Part shown: one piece after another, positions 45,566-53,810 of the stretch
How positions within the stretch are numbered: position 1 is the first letter of the stretch
Layout: the number at the start of each line of letters is the position of its first letter
Program-made: the position numbers and the translations under genes
Assembly: GCA_964591275.1 (NCBI GenBank)
Contig: CAZQAE010000003.1
Coordinates: 1-64,000 of the forward strand
Direction: 5' to 3'
Length of the DNA stretch: 64,000 bases
DNA from: G963674685 sp964591275
Lineage (GTDB): Bacteria > Lernaellota > Lernaellaia > JACKCT01
The notes under the pieces: model-generated
Database searches by the model: none
The model's input: only the letters and a program-made list of their open reading frames with translations
What the model was told of the DNA's origin: nothing

Positions 45566-47170
45566 ATGAACTTCGGCGACAAAAAAAGAAAACAGGTGCT
45601 TGCCGTCGCGGTCTGTATCATCTTTGCCGGCTTCGTTTTCAGGCTCTGGGTCGTTTCCTGGCCCCTGGAAAAGCAGATCGGGACCTTCGTCGCCGACGAC
45701 GCGTTTTACTACTCCGAGATTGCCCGAAACATCCTCGCGGGAAATGGTCCGACTTTCGACGGCGAAATCGCGACAAACGGCTTCCACCCTCTCTGGATGG
45801 TTTTTTGCGTGGGATTTCAAGCCGTGGCGGGTCCGGATCCCGAATCCGTGCTGCGTCTCATGCTCGTTTTCTGCGCGATTCTGTCTTTCATCTGTGCCCT
45901 TCTTCTCCTGGAATTGTGCCGGCGATTCGTTGTGCCGGAAAGCACGTGGGGATTATGGCTTGTTTCACTATATTGCGCCGCCAATCCCTTCGTTATTTTC
46001 ACGGAGCTTATGGGCGTGGAGGGGCCGCTGGCCCTCGCCGCCGTTCTGGCCGCCGTTCTGGCCTTTGAGCATTGGAAGAAAAACCCATCCGCCGCCACGC
46101 TGGTCATCACAGGCATTTTTGCCGGACTGGCTTTTTTAGCCCGGACCGATGCGGGACTGTTTGGCCTTATCCTGGCAGCAGCCATTTTGTTCAGGGCCGA
46201 AAACGACAATCCCGGCGGAATGCTAAAAGCAAAACGTCTGCTTTCATTCGGCCTTCCGGCGGCGGCGGTCGCCGCACCCTGGCTGATTTGGAATCTCTTT
46301 CGCTTTGGAACCATCTGGCAGGATTCGGGGCGGGTTCTTTTCTATCGCACGCATTCCATGATCCCCAATGGCGACCTTGCGCTGGCCGCGACGCTCAAGG
46401 AGCTTTTCGTGGGCGGATTTTATAATTACTTCCTGCGTCTGATCGGCGGCATAAATCTCCCGATAACAACCATCATCCTCGGTTTCGGCGGCGGCTTCGT
46501 GCTCTGCGCGCTAATTCTTCGCCGCCGCCCCACGGGCAAAAGCCCCTGGACCCTATACGCCTTCGCCTTTACAAGCTGGATTTTTTATATCTTTTATTTC
46601 CAGCAGCAAAAATTCTGGTACTTTCTTGTGCTCACGGCGTCATTCGCTATTCTCGCGGCGCGTTTGGGCGCGTACCTGGAAGAAGTGTTTCGCAATAAAG
46701 GCAAATGGCCGCATTACGCCAATTTTATTTTTGCGCTTGTCATGATCTTCCTTTTCATTCCCACAACGCAAATGGTCATGAAAAACGGTTATCACGCATG
46801 GCAAAAAACCTATCTACGAGCAGCCCGCGACATTCAATCTGGTCAGATAGAGGGGCTCGACAATTCCGGCGCCATCGGAGCTTTTAACGCCGGCATATAC
46901 GGCGCATTTTCCGGTCGTCGCGTCGTCAATCTTGACGGCGTTGTGAACCCGCATATCATTGAGGCGATGCGCGCCAAACGATTCGTTCAATATTTGCGGG
47001 AAGCGGGCGTCCGTGTCATTGTGGATCATCAAAAGTTAATCGCGACTTATTCCACGTGGTCGCAACCCGGCTTCAGTGAGAATTTTGAATTGATCAAGCG
47101 ATACAAAACATCGCCATTTGCCGGCGACGTTCTTGTGCTGCGCTTAAAAGATGTTGGAAGTTTGCCATGA
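45566..47170 (+). CDS. GT39-like membrane glycosyltransferase
   Basis: A 534-residue protein with about ten membrane helices. The first periplasmic loop reads FVADDAFYYSEIARNILAG and then NGFHPLW; the paired Asp is where GT-C enzymes have their catalytic acid. A soluble C-terminal part with AGIYGAFSGRRVVNLDG follows. It probably transfers sugar from a polyprenyl-phosphate carrier to a periplasmic acceptor. It lies directly after the SGNH hydrolase and overlaps by four bases (ATGA) with a 59-residue membrane protein gene, then pilD, so a four-gene operon is likely. Confidence 0.82.
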   Translation: MNFGDKKRKQVLAVAVCIIFAGFVFRLWVVSWPLEKQIGTFVADDAFYYSEIARNILAGNGPTFDGEIATNGFHPLWMVFCVGFQAVAGPDPESVLRLMLVFCAILSFICALLLLELCRRFVVPESTWGLWLVSLYCAANPFVIFTELMGVEGPLALAAVLAAVLAFEHWKKNPSAATLVITGIFAGLAFLARTDAGLFGLILAAAILFRAENDNPGGMLKAKRLLSFGLPAAAVAAPWLIWNLFRFGTIWQDSGRVLFYRTHSMIPNGDLALAATLKELFVGGFYNYFLRLIGGINLPITTIILGFGGGFVLCALILRRRPTGKSPWTLYAFAFTSWIFYIFYFQQQKFWYFLVLTASFAILAARLGAYLEEVFRNKGKWPHYANFIFALVMIFLFIPTTQMVMKNGYHAWQKTYLRAARDIQSGQIEGLDNSGAIGAFNAGIYGAFSGRRVVNLDGVVNPHIIEAMRAKRFVQYLREAGVRVIVDHQKLIATYSTWSQPGFSENFELIKRYKTSPFAGDVLVLRLKDVGSLP

Positions 47171-47346
47171 GCTTGGGACCAGCCCTTATGCTGACATTTT
47201 TCGGAGTGGCCATGATGGCCGCGGGCCTGGATTTTTCTCATAGAATCGAGGGCTGGCGCGGGCAGGTCCTGTCGCTCCTTTCGCCACTGGGCGTTTTCGT
47301 TGCCGCTGCCGGAGCGGTTTCACTTATTGTGCCTGACTTTTTTTAA
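47167..47346 (+). CDS. 59-residue two-helix membrane protein
   Basis: Begins with ATG at 47167, inside the stop of the previous gene (ATGA), and ends with TAA at 47344-47346. The product has two hydrophobic segments (PALMLTFFGVAMMAAGL and VLSLLSPLGVFVAAAGAV) joined by a charged turn (SHRIEGWRG). I do not recognise a family. Translational coupling to the GT39-like gene and the hydrophobic pattern argue that it is real; it could be a partner of the glycosyltransferase or of the peptidase downstream. Confidence 0.7.
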   Translation: MSLGPALMLTFFGVAMMAAGLDFSHRIEGWRGQVLSLLSPLGVFVAAAGAVSLIVPDFF

Positions 47347-47360
47347 CAGGGGTTATTCGT

Positions 47361-48308
47361 TTGCCTGATTTGCCGCTTCTTGCCGAACTTGCCGGACCGC
47401 TGGCCGCCGCTGATCCCGCCTTCATCGCTTTTGTAGCAGGATGCGCCTTCGCTTTCGGTGCGGTCATCGGCAGTTTCCTTAATGTATGCATTTCGCGGCT
47501 GCCTATCATGTCCATTGTCAGTCAGTACAAAAGCGGCAACGATGAACTGCGCCTGGAGATTGCGGAAAGCTTGAGCGAAAACGGACGGGACGGCCAGGAA
47601 CTGATTGATGAGATGATCGCGGAAAGCCCGAATCTTTCAAGACCCCGTTCCCGCTGCCCGCAATGCAAGAACCTTATCGCCTGGTATGACAACATCCCAA
47701 TCGCCAGTTGGATTCTCCTTCGCACGCACTGCCGCCACTGCACGCAAAAAATCAGCGCCTGGTATCCGACCATAGAACTGATCTCCGGTTTGGCCCTCGC
47801 CCTGTTTATCCTGCGATTCGACCTGGCCGTGGGCGGAATATACTATCTGGTTTTCGCCGCAATGATCGTTATCACCGGCGTGGACCTTGCCATTTTCGAA
47901 ATTCCCGACGAAATCGTCATTCCCGGCATACCTCTGGGGCTTTTGGCCTCGATTGTATTGCCGACGACTTTTGGCGACGCCGTGATCGGCGCCATCGTGG
48001 GCGGCGCCATCCCCTTTTTCATTGCGAAGGGATATTTTCTGCTGATGAAGCGCGAGGGCATGGGATTCGGCGACGTAAAGTTGCTGGCCATGATCGGCGC
48101 CTTTTTCGGCTGGCAGGGAGTCATCGTGACTCTTCTGATTGCTTCTCTGGTCGGTTCCGTTGTCGGCATTTCGCTGATCGTGCTGGCAAAACGCGAAGCG
48201 CGGGCGCTCATTCCCTTCGGCCCCTTTCTCGCGCTCGGAACGACAATTTACATGCTCCGGGGTCCACAACTCATTGAGTGGTACACTAATATAGGTGCCT
48301 TGGACTGA
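47361..48308 (+). CDS. pilD: Prepilin peptidase / N-methyltransferase
   Basis: A 315-residue inner-membrane aspartic peptidase that cuts and methylates type IV pilin-like and type II secretion prepilins. It starts with TTG at 47361 after aggggtt. GSFLNVCISRLP is at residues 37-48, the zinc-like Cys set C99, C102, C124, C127 follows, and the catalytic Asp residues are Asp175 (GVDLAIFEIPDE) and Asp238 (GFGDVKLLAM). Between the first motif and the Cys set lies an extra, charged segment of about 35 residues (52-90) that is longer than usual. No pilin gene is nearby. Confidence 0.93.
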   Translation: MPDLPLLAELAGPLAAADPAFIAFVAGCAFAFGAVIGSFLNVCISRLPIMSIVSQYKSGNDELRLEIAESLSENGRDGQELIDEMIAESPNLSRPRSRCPQCKNLIAWYDNIPIASWILLRTHCRHCTQKISAWYPTIELISGLALALFILRFDLAVGGIYYLVFAAMIVITGVDLAIFEIPDEIVIPGIPLGLLASIVLPTTFGDAVIGAIVGGAIPFFIAKGYFLLMKREGMGFGDVKLLAMIGAFFGWQGVIVTLLIASLVGSVVGISLIVLAKREARALIPFGPFLALGTTIYMLRGPQLIEWYTNIGALD

Positions 48309-48358
48309 TAATAAATCCGTCGCCAGTGCGACATTGAGCCCAGTACATATCATCTGGA

Positions 48359-50071
48359 TTGTTCGTGAATACGCTTAAAAACATTCTGCGGAAATTGCCT
48401 CGCCCGGGACTGCGTTTTCAGGTGATTGCCTTCATGGTCGTCATCACAACCCTCCTGGTGTTTGCACTGGGATTCGTTTGGATTCGCCTGCTCGAACGCA
48501 ATTTCCTGCAAATGAAATACGCGCAGGCGGACGCTCTTGCGGCCAGCTTCCAGCAATTGGCGCATAGTCAGTGGGACGACCGGCGAAACTTCGTCCTTGG
48601 TCGCCGCGAACTCAGTGAATTGCAGATTATTTTGGAAGGCTTTTCCAACAATCTGAACATCCCCGACATTTTCATCGTCAACACGCAGCGCATTATCATC
48701 AGTGCTCGGCGCTATGAAAACGTGGGAGAATATTTCACCGATACAGACATCGAAAAGGCCTTTGGAAATTTGAGTATACAGCGGCAATATATACAATTTC
48801 AAAAAGGTCGAAGCTTGTTGCCGGACGACCACGTTATCGTAACCAGCCCACTGTTTTTCAAAGATAACGCCATCGCGGTCCTGCGTCTGCAACTTTCCAT
48901 GAGCGACGTGGCGCCGGCCGCTCGGGGAGCGCGCAACGTGCTCGTCCTTTATATGATTATGACGGGCATTGTCACAGCCCTTGTCGGTTCTCTTTTCCTG
49001 TTCAGAATCGTAATTCTGCCACTTCAAAAGCTCCTGACGGCGACGCAAAACCTCACCAATGAAAAATTTGAAAATCCCATACCCTCGGGAAACACAAACG
49101 AGATCGGTCGATTGGCCCAAGCCCTGTCCGGCCTTCACGAATCGCTTTTGGGAAAAGACGCTACGGTAAAGCAGCAAACCTCTCGCCTGGAAAGGGCTTT
49201 GGAAAAGATCAAGCGAGATGAAGCCAACATGATTCAGCAAGACCGCCTGGCTTACGTGGGCCGCGTCGCTGCAGGAGTCGCTCACGAAGTCGGCAATCCT
49301 CTCGCGGCGGTTTTCAATTACCTCAGCGTATTGCGCAACATGGAAACCACCGATGGAGAAAGCCAAAGAATTCTTAACCGCATGGACGGCGAAGTCATCC
49401 GAATCGACCGGATACTGAAGGAACTCCTGGATTTTTCCCGCCCGCAGCCGACATCGCCGCACTGGATTGACATTCCCGATCTGGTCAACGAGTGCGTAGG
49501 CATTCTTAAAGACCAAAGACAACTGGACGACATCAGTGCAACCGTCCATATCGAAGGTGAAATTCCGAACTGTCTTTGCGACGCCGGACAGATCAAACAA
49601 GTTTTTCTCAATGTGCTGATCAACGCCATCGACGCCATGTCGGGCATCGGCGAGATCGAGATCCGCGTTGAAACCGTCGATTACGAACAAACCTTGTTTT
49701 ACGAATCGATTCTCCATAAGGCCCCCGAGAGCGACGCCCGTGAGCCTTTTACTGATCTGGCGGGACGCGGAATCGTTTTTTCAACAAAGCCCTCATTCAT
49801 GCCCGGCGAAAAGCTCATCGTCACGCATGTCCGCGACCGGGGGCCGGGCCTGGAGCCGGAAAAAGTCCAAAAAGTCTTCGATCCCTTCTTCACGACCAAG
49901 CCCAAGGGCAAGGGAACGGGGCTGGGCCTCGCGATATGTCAGCGCATCATCGACGGCATGTGGGGGCTTCTGCGTTTTGAGAGCGTAAAAACGGAAGGCG
50001 TAGAGTCCGGCAGCGTATTTTCAATATATCTGCCTGCGGGAAGGGGAGCGACTGGAGAGGATGAAGTATGA
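48359..50071 (+). CDS. NtrB-like sensor histidine kinase
   Basis: A sensor kinase of up to 570 residues. Start is TTG 48359 or GTG 48365; neither has a strong ribosome-binding site. Helices at about 22-42 and 196-216 bracket a periplasmic sensor part. A HAMP domain follows (about 217-265), then HisKA with His309 in VAAGVAHEVGNPLAAVFNYL and the HATPase domain (NVLINAIDAMSG, VRDRGPGLEPE, GKGTGLGLAICQ). This HisKA form is usually paired with NtrC-like regulators; none is adjacent. A run of repeated tatgaagt words follows its stop. Confidence 0.9.
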   Translation: MFVNTLKNILRKLPRPGLRFQVIAFMVVITTLLVFALGFVWIRLLERNFLQMKYAQADALAASFQQLAHSQWDDRRNFVLGRRELSELQIILEGFSNNLNIPDIFIVNTQRIIISARRYENVGEYFTDTDIEKAFGNLSIQRQYIQFQKGRSLLPDDHVIVTSPLFFKDNAIAVLRLQLSMSDVAPAARGARNVLVLYMIMTGIVTALVGSLFLFRIVILPLQKLLTATQNLTNEKFENPIPSGNTNEIGRLAQALSGLHESLLGKDATVKQQTSRLERALEKIKRDEANMIQQDRLAYVGRVAAGVAHEVGNPLAAVFNYLSVLRNMETTDGESQRILNRMDGEVIRIDRILKELLDFSRPQPTSPHWIDIPDLVNECVGILKDQRQLDDISATVHIEGEIPNCLCDAGQIKQVFLNVLINAIDAMSGIGEIEIRVETVDYEQTLFYESILHKAPESDAREPFTDLAGRGIVFSTKPSFMPGEKLIVTHVRDRGPGLEPEKVQKVFDPFFTTKPKGKGTGLGLAICQRIIDGMWGLLRFESVKTEGVESGSVFSIYLPAGRGATGEDEV

Positions 50072-50127
50072 GATATGAAGTATGAAGTTTGAGTTGTCGG
50101 CGTTGCATTTGCCATTCCGCATTCCGC

Positions 50128-50145
50128 ATTCGTAATTCCGCATTT
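50128..50145. repeat. 18-bp dispersed repeat shared with 12345-12362
   Basis: attcgtaattccgcattt here is the exact complement of 12345-12362, and a related gaattacgaatg occurs near 26861. The surrounding bases repeat attccgcattccgcatt. This is a dispersed intergenic repeat family with a unit close to gaattacgaatgcgg. Confidence 0.65.
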
Positions 50146-50147
50146 GC

Positions 50148-50747
50148 TTAACGCCAGGGCCAGGACTTTTTCCCGCGATGGCGAGCCATTTGCCGAATGT
50201 CGGGCACTGTCTCATAGCCGCTTTTCACCGCATCAGCGACCAACAATTCAAAAAGTTTCATCGCCGCGATCGCGTCATCGCGTGCGCGATGCGTGACAGG
50301 AAAATTTATTTTGAGCGCATCGACAAGATTGGAAAGCGAATAACTTTTGAAACGGCCCTTCCAAAGCCTGCGCGCAAACCTCAACGTGCACCACCATTCC
50401 ATATCCGGCGGCGCCAGTTCGTTCCTGATGATTTCTTCCTTCATGACTCCCGCATCGAAAGGGGCATTGTGCGCCGCCACGATCCAACCGGACAACATGG
50501 GGTGAAATTCCTCCCACAGATCGCAAAATCGCGGCGCATGGCGCACATCTTCATCGCTGATGCCGTGAATGCTTTGGGAGAATGAATCGATGTGGCATTC
50601 CGGATTAATCAAGAAGCTGAACTCATCAACCAGCTCGCCATTTTCAATGAAAATCACAGCCACTTCCACAGCGCGCAACCCCGTTAGGCTCTGCGTGGTT
50701 TCAAAGTCGAGAAATGCTATTTTGTGAACGGGGTGAAAAGCCATCAA
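50148..50747 (-). CDS. DEDDh 3'-5' exonuclease (DnaQ-like)
   Basis: A 199-residue exonuclease of the DnaQ/RNase T type. Motif ExoI is FLDFETT with Asp14 and Glu16, ExoII is AAHNAPFD with Asp98, and ExoIII is THRARDDA with His153 and Asp158, so all four DEDDh residues are present. It cuts single-stranded DNA or RNA from the 3' end; without a polymerase domain it could serve as a proofreading subunit or a free exonuclease. It lies alone on the minus strand. Confidence 0.9.
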   Translation of the reverse strand: MMAFHPVHKIAFLDFETTQSLTGLRAVEVAVIFIENGELVDEFSFLINPECHIDSFSQSIHGISDEDVRHAPRFCDLWEEFHPMLSGWIVAAHNAPFDAGVMKEEIIRNELAPPDMEWWCTLRFARRLWKGRFKSYSLSNLVDALKINFPVTHRARDDAIAAMKLFELLVADAVKSGYETVPDIRQMARHRGKKSWPWR

Positions 50748-50802
50748 CGCCCTTGAACGAAAAAGCTACATAATGGGAGTTCAATCAAGACACGGGCGTT
50801 TG

Positions 50803-51648
50803 TCAAGACGATTCAACAACCGCATCAACCAATTCAATTGTGCTGTAATACGGGATGTCGATCCCTTTCACGATTCCATACACGGGATGTGTCCAGTACT
50901 GCACCGGTCCGTCAACGAAACCTAAATCGACAAGTTCCGTCAAGACGACTTCGATGTGCGTGCAGCCTTCGATGACGCCGAAGGGAACCTCAACCGTCTC
51001 GCTTCGCGCCACAACCCTGGAAACAATTTCGACGTTGTAGGGAATTTGAGGCATGGCGGCGTAACGAAACAACCCCCAGGATGTATTGATGATCTCCTCG
51101 CCGACCTCGCCGTCCATCAGAAATAACACGGGTTTGATAGCGAGCAGGGAATAATAGTATGCCGTCTCCTCCTCATCGTAAAGCTCAAAAACCTTAAAAG
51201 CTATCTGGTTACCAAGCGTGAAATCGAACCAGAGATAAAATTTCCATGTGGACGGATAAAAATCGGAAACCTCCACACGATTGAATACTCCTTCAAATAA
51301 ATCAGGACTGTCCAATCCCTGATTTTCCGCCAAAACATATTGCCCACCATTCCATTCAGAATCGACCAGATAGGTCCATGAGGAAACGTTCACCGTCGGC
51401 GGCAAAGCCTCGACATCTTCATCATCATCCGGATCGGTTTCAACAACACTGCCGTCGATGTCATGATTCCCGCTTCCTGAATCATCATCCGATTCCCCGT
51501 CGCCTTCAGGCAAAGTCAACTCAGGATTGCTCGAAAAATCGTCATCATCCATTTCGTCTTCATCCGTTGAACATGACAAGATCAGGAATCCCAGGATCAG
51601 AAAACAAAGGCCGACAACCAGAGAAATGTTCCAACGACAATCCTTCAT
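50803..51648 (-). CDS. Asp-rich lipoprotein, 281 residues
   Basis: Start at 51648 is supported by a gaggtg site; a longer frame from 51798 would begin inside the 180-bp element. The signal peptide ends in LILSC, a lipobox. Residues of about 25-75 are rich in Asp, Glu and Ser (EDEMDDDDF, then GDGESDDDSGSG). The remaining part is a beta-rich domain (KFYLWFDFTLGNQIAFKVFE, then VARSETVEVPFGVIEGCTHI) resembling periplasmic lipoproteins with a DUF3108-like fold, but I cannot name a family. No enzyme motif is visible. Confidence 0.78.
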   Translation of the reverse strand: MKDCRWNISLVVGLCFLILGFLILSCSTDEDEMDDDDFSSNPELTLPEGDGESDDDSGSGNHDIDGSVVETDPDDDEDVEALPPTVNVSSWTYLVDSEWNGGQYVLAENQGLDSPDLFEGVFNRVEVSDFYPSTWKFYLWFDFTLGNQIAFKVFELYDEEETAYYYSLLAIKPVLFLMDGEVGEEIINTSWGLFRYAAMPQIPYNVEIVSRVVARSETVEVPFGVIEGCTHIEVVLTELVDLGFVDGPVQYWTHPVYGIVKGIDIPYYSTIELVDAVVESS

Positions 51649-51672
51649 AGCGCACCTCGCAGATTGTTTAGG

Positions 51673-51852
51673 TAGTTCCCATCCCAGAACTACGATGGGA
51701 CTGGCGTGGTTCCCCGACCAAGAATGAGAAATTTTTTGTGAGGTCAAGGAAATCAAGGGTTTGTGCTTAAGGCGTACTTGAGTACGCCGCACAATCAAAA
51801 CCGAAGATTGACGACGAGATCGCGAAAAAGGGCCATTCTGGGACGGGAACTA
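51673..51852. mobile_element. 180-bp MITE-like element, copy 2
   Basis: Second copy of the 34380-34559 element, in the same orientation. The terminal inverted repeats are clear: 51673-51689 (tagttcccatcccagaa) and 51836-51852 pair with 16 of 17 matches. The inner palindrome lies at 51771-51788 with one mismatch. Both ends show TA. It lies directly upstream of the Asp-rich lipoprotein gene at 50803-51648. The remaining bases to 52078 hold no feature I recognise. Confidence 0.78.
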
Positions 51853-52078
51853 GGTAATTATCTCAAAGATCATCTGGGTTAGCAAGCTAAAAATTCACGT
51901 ACTCTGAAGATACTTTTCAAAACGGATATATCTTACTTTACTCGCAGGCCTTTCCTGTGTCTTTCCCGAGCAGGGCCACAACGAAGTCGGAATCGCTCAC
52001 CCCTATCTCTCGTCACAATCTCGACAATTCTATCAGAAGTTGCTAAATTTACCGCGTTTTGACATTTGGGAGAAAATC

Positions 52079-52666
52079 ATGACAAAAACACAAATTTTAT
52101 ACATCTTGATAATCATATGCGCTCTGGGATTAGCCATCGGCGGGTGTAAAGCTCAACCGACGCCAAGTAGCCACGACTCGCACACTTCGCCCGAAAAAAA
52201 TTCCAAGCCGCTCAAGATGGCCAAAGCGCCATCAATGCAAACCGTTAAACGATCCCAAGATGAAAAAGGCCATAATGAAAAAAAACATGGCGAAGACAAG
52301 CCGAAATCGCTTCCCGTGAAAGTTCCCGACGAAGTTATTGCGATGTACAAAAATGTCACCTTGCACCTTGAAAAAAAGGACGGATCTTTCAAAGAGGATT
52401 TTGTTGTTAAAATCGGTGAAATGACAAAACTGGGCAACAGCGGCTTATCGATCAATGTCTCGGCCTTTCTCCCGGCATTCTATATGGACCAAAAACGGAT
52501 CACATCCATCGGAACGAAAACGACAAATCCCGCGTGCAAAGCCGCCGTGTTTGAAAACGGCAGCGAAATTCATACCGGTTGGTTTTTCGCCAAAATGCCT
52601 CTGATTCACGCTTTTCATCATGAGATATATTCCCTGACGCTGGTGGAAAATAAAACGAAACAGTAA
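52079..52666 (+). CDS. DUF2155-domain lipoprotein
   Basis: A 195-residue lipoprotein starting at 52079 after gggag. Signal sequence and lipobox LAIGGC (Cys at about 23) are followed by a charged Lys/Pro-rich linker. Residues of about 85-190 match DUF2155: NVTLHLEKKDGSFKEDFVVK, then ITSIGTKTTNPACKAAVFEN, GSEIHTGWFFAKMPLIHAF and YSLTLVE. Function of this family is unknown; members are often secreted. It is not in an obvious operon. Confidence 0.82.
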   Translation: MTKTQILYILIIICALGLAIGGCKAQPTPSSHDSHTSPEKNSKPLKMAKAPSMQTVKRSQDEKGHNEKKHGEDKPKSLPVKVPDEVIAMYKNVTLHLEKKDGSFKEDFVVKIGEMTKLGNSGLSINVSAFLPAFYMDQKRITSIGTKTTNPACKAAVFENGSEIHTGWFFAKMPLIHAFHHEIYSLTLVENKTKQ

Positions 52667-52763
52667 AGGATGTCCCAATTTTTCGCTGGCGGCTTTTCTT
52701 GACTTTGGACCTTCCCGCCATAGAATGATATTGGAAATTGAGCCGCTTTCATAAAGGAAAATC

Positions 52764-53810
52764 ATGCAGTCCACCGGCATTACGCGACATCCGATATATT
52801 TGCAGCATGACATGGGGCCCTGGCACCCTGAAAGTCCGAAACGCCTGGAAGCCATTTATAACATGCTCGATGAGCCGGACATGGCGAACCGTTTAACGCT
52901 TATCGAGCCTCGGCCCGCAACGCGAGAAGAAATCGAAGAGATTCATACGCCACGTTATTTTGAGACTGTTGAAGCTTCAAGAGGCTGCCGCGTCCAGCTT
53001 GATCCCGACACATCCACTTCAGGGCAGACTTTCGACGCCGCGCTCATGGCTGCGGGAGGGACTATTGAGGCGATTGATGCGATCATGCGCGGCGACATCC
53101 GCAATGCCTTTTGCCTGCACAGGCCGCCGGGGCATCATGCCGAGGCCGGTCATTCTTCCGGATTCTGTATTTTCAACAACATCGCCATCGGCGCCGCCCA
53201 TGCATTGAAACGTTCGGATTGCAACCGCATCATGATCATCGACCCCGATCTTCACCACGGCAACGGAACGCAGCATTCCTTCTATGATCGCAAGGACGTG
53301 CTCTACGTCAGCCTGCACCAATATCCTTATTTCCCGGGCACTGGCGCTTTCCATGAAATCGGTGCCGGCGAAGGCCAAGGTTATTCACTGAATATTCCAT
53401 TGAACGCCGGTTACGGGGACGGTGATTATCTTAAATTCTTCGACGAAATCATCATTCCCGTGGGGCGGGAATTTCAACCCGATCTCATCCTGATTTCAGC
53501 CGGCGTCGATATTTCCGCGGGCGACCCTCTGGGCGCCATGCAAATCACGCATCGGGGTTTCGGCGCCATCTTCGAGCGCATGCTCGCCTTGGCCGATGAG
53601 GTGTGCAAGGGCCGACTGGCGGCCATGCTGGAAGGCGGATACGATCTCAACAATCTGGTCATGTCCATCGGTGAAGCCTTGAGAATGATGAGCGCCAATC
53701 CCAAGGAAAGAGAACATCTTCACTTCGAACCACTGAAGGAAAGCGGCACAACGCAAATCATCGATCAGGTGCGCCAAATCCACCATGAGTACTGGACGGC
53801 CCTCGGCTGA
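52764..53810 (+). CDS. Histone-deacetylase-family amidohydrolase
   Basis: A 348-residue zinc-dependent deacetylase of the arginase/deacetylase superfamily. PGHHAEAG has His124 and His125, the catalytic pair. Zinc ligands are Asp162 and His164 in DPDLHHGNGTQ and Asp254 in SAGDPLG. The catalytic Tyr lies in LEGGYDLNNL. Bacterial members remove acetyl groups from acetoin-utilisation proteins, polyamines or acetyl-lysine; the substrate here is unknown. Its end overlaps the prenyl synthase start by 26 bases, so the two are co-translated. Confidence 0.92.
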   Translation: MQSTGITRHPIYLQHDMGPWHPESPKRLEAIYNMLDEPDMANRLTLIEPRPATREEIEEIHTPRYFETVEASRGCRVQLDPDTSTSGQTFDAALMAAGGTIEAIDAIMRGDIRNAFCLHRPPGHHAEAGHSSGFCIFNNIAIGAAHALKRSDCNRIMIIDPDLHHGNGTQHSFYDRKDVLYVSLHQYPYFPGTGAFHEIGAGEGQGYSLNIPLNAGYGDGDYLKFFDEIIIPVGREFQPDLILISAGVDISAGDPLGAMQITHRGFGAIFERMLALADEVCKGRLAAMLEGGYDLNNLVMSIGEALRMMSANPKEREHLHFEPLKESGTTQIIDQVRQIHHEYWTALG

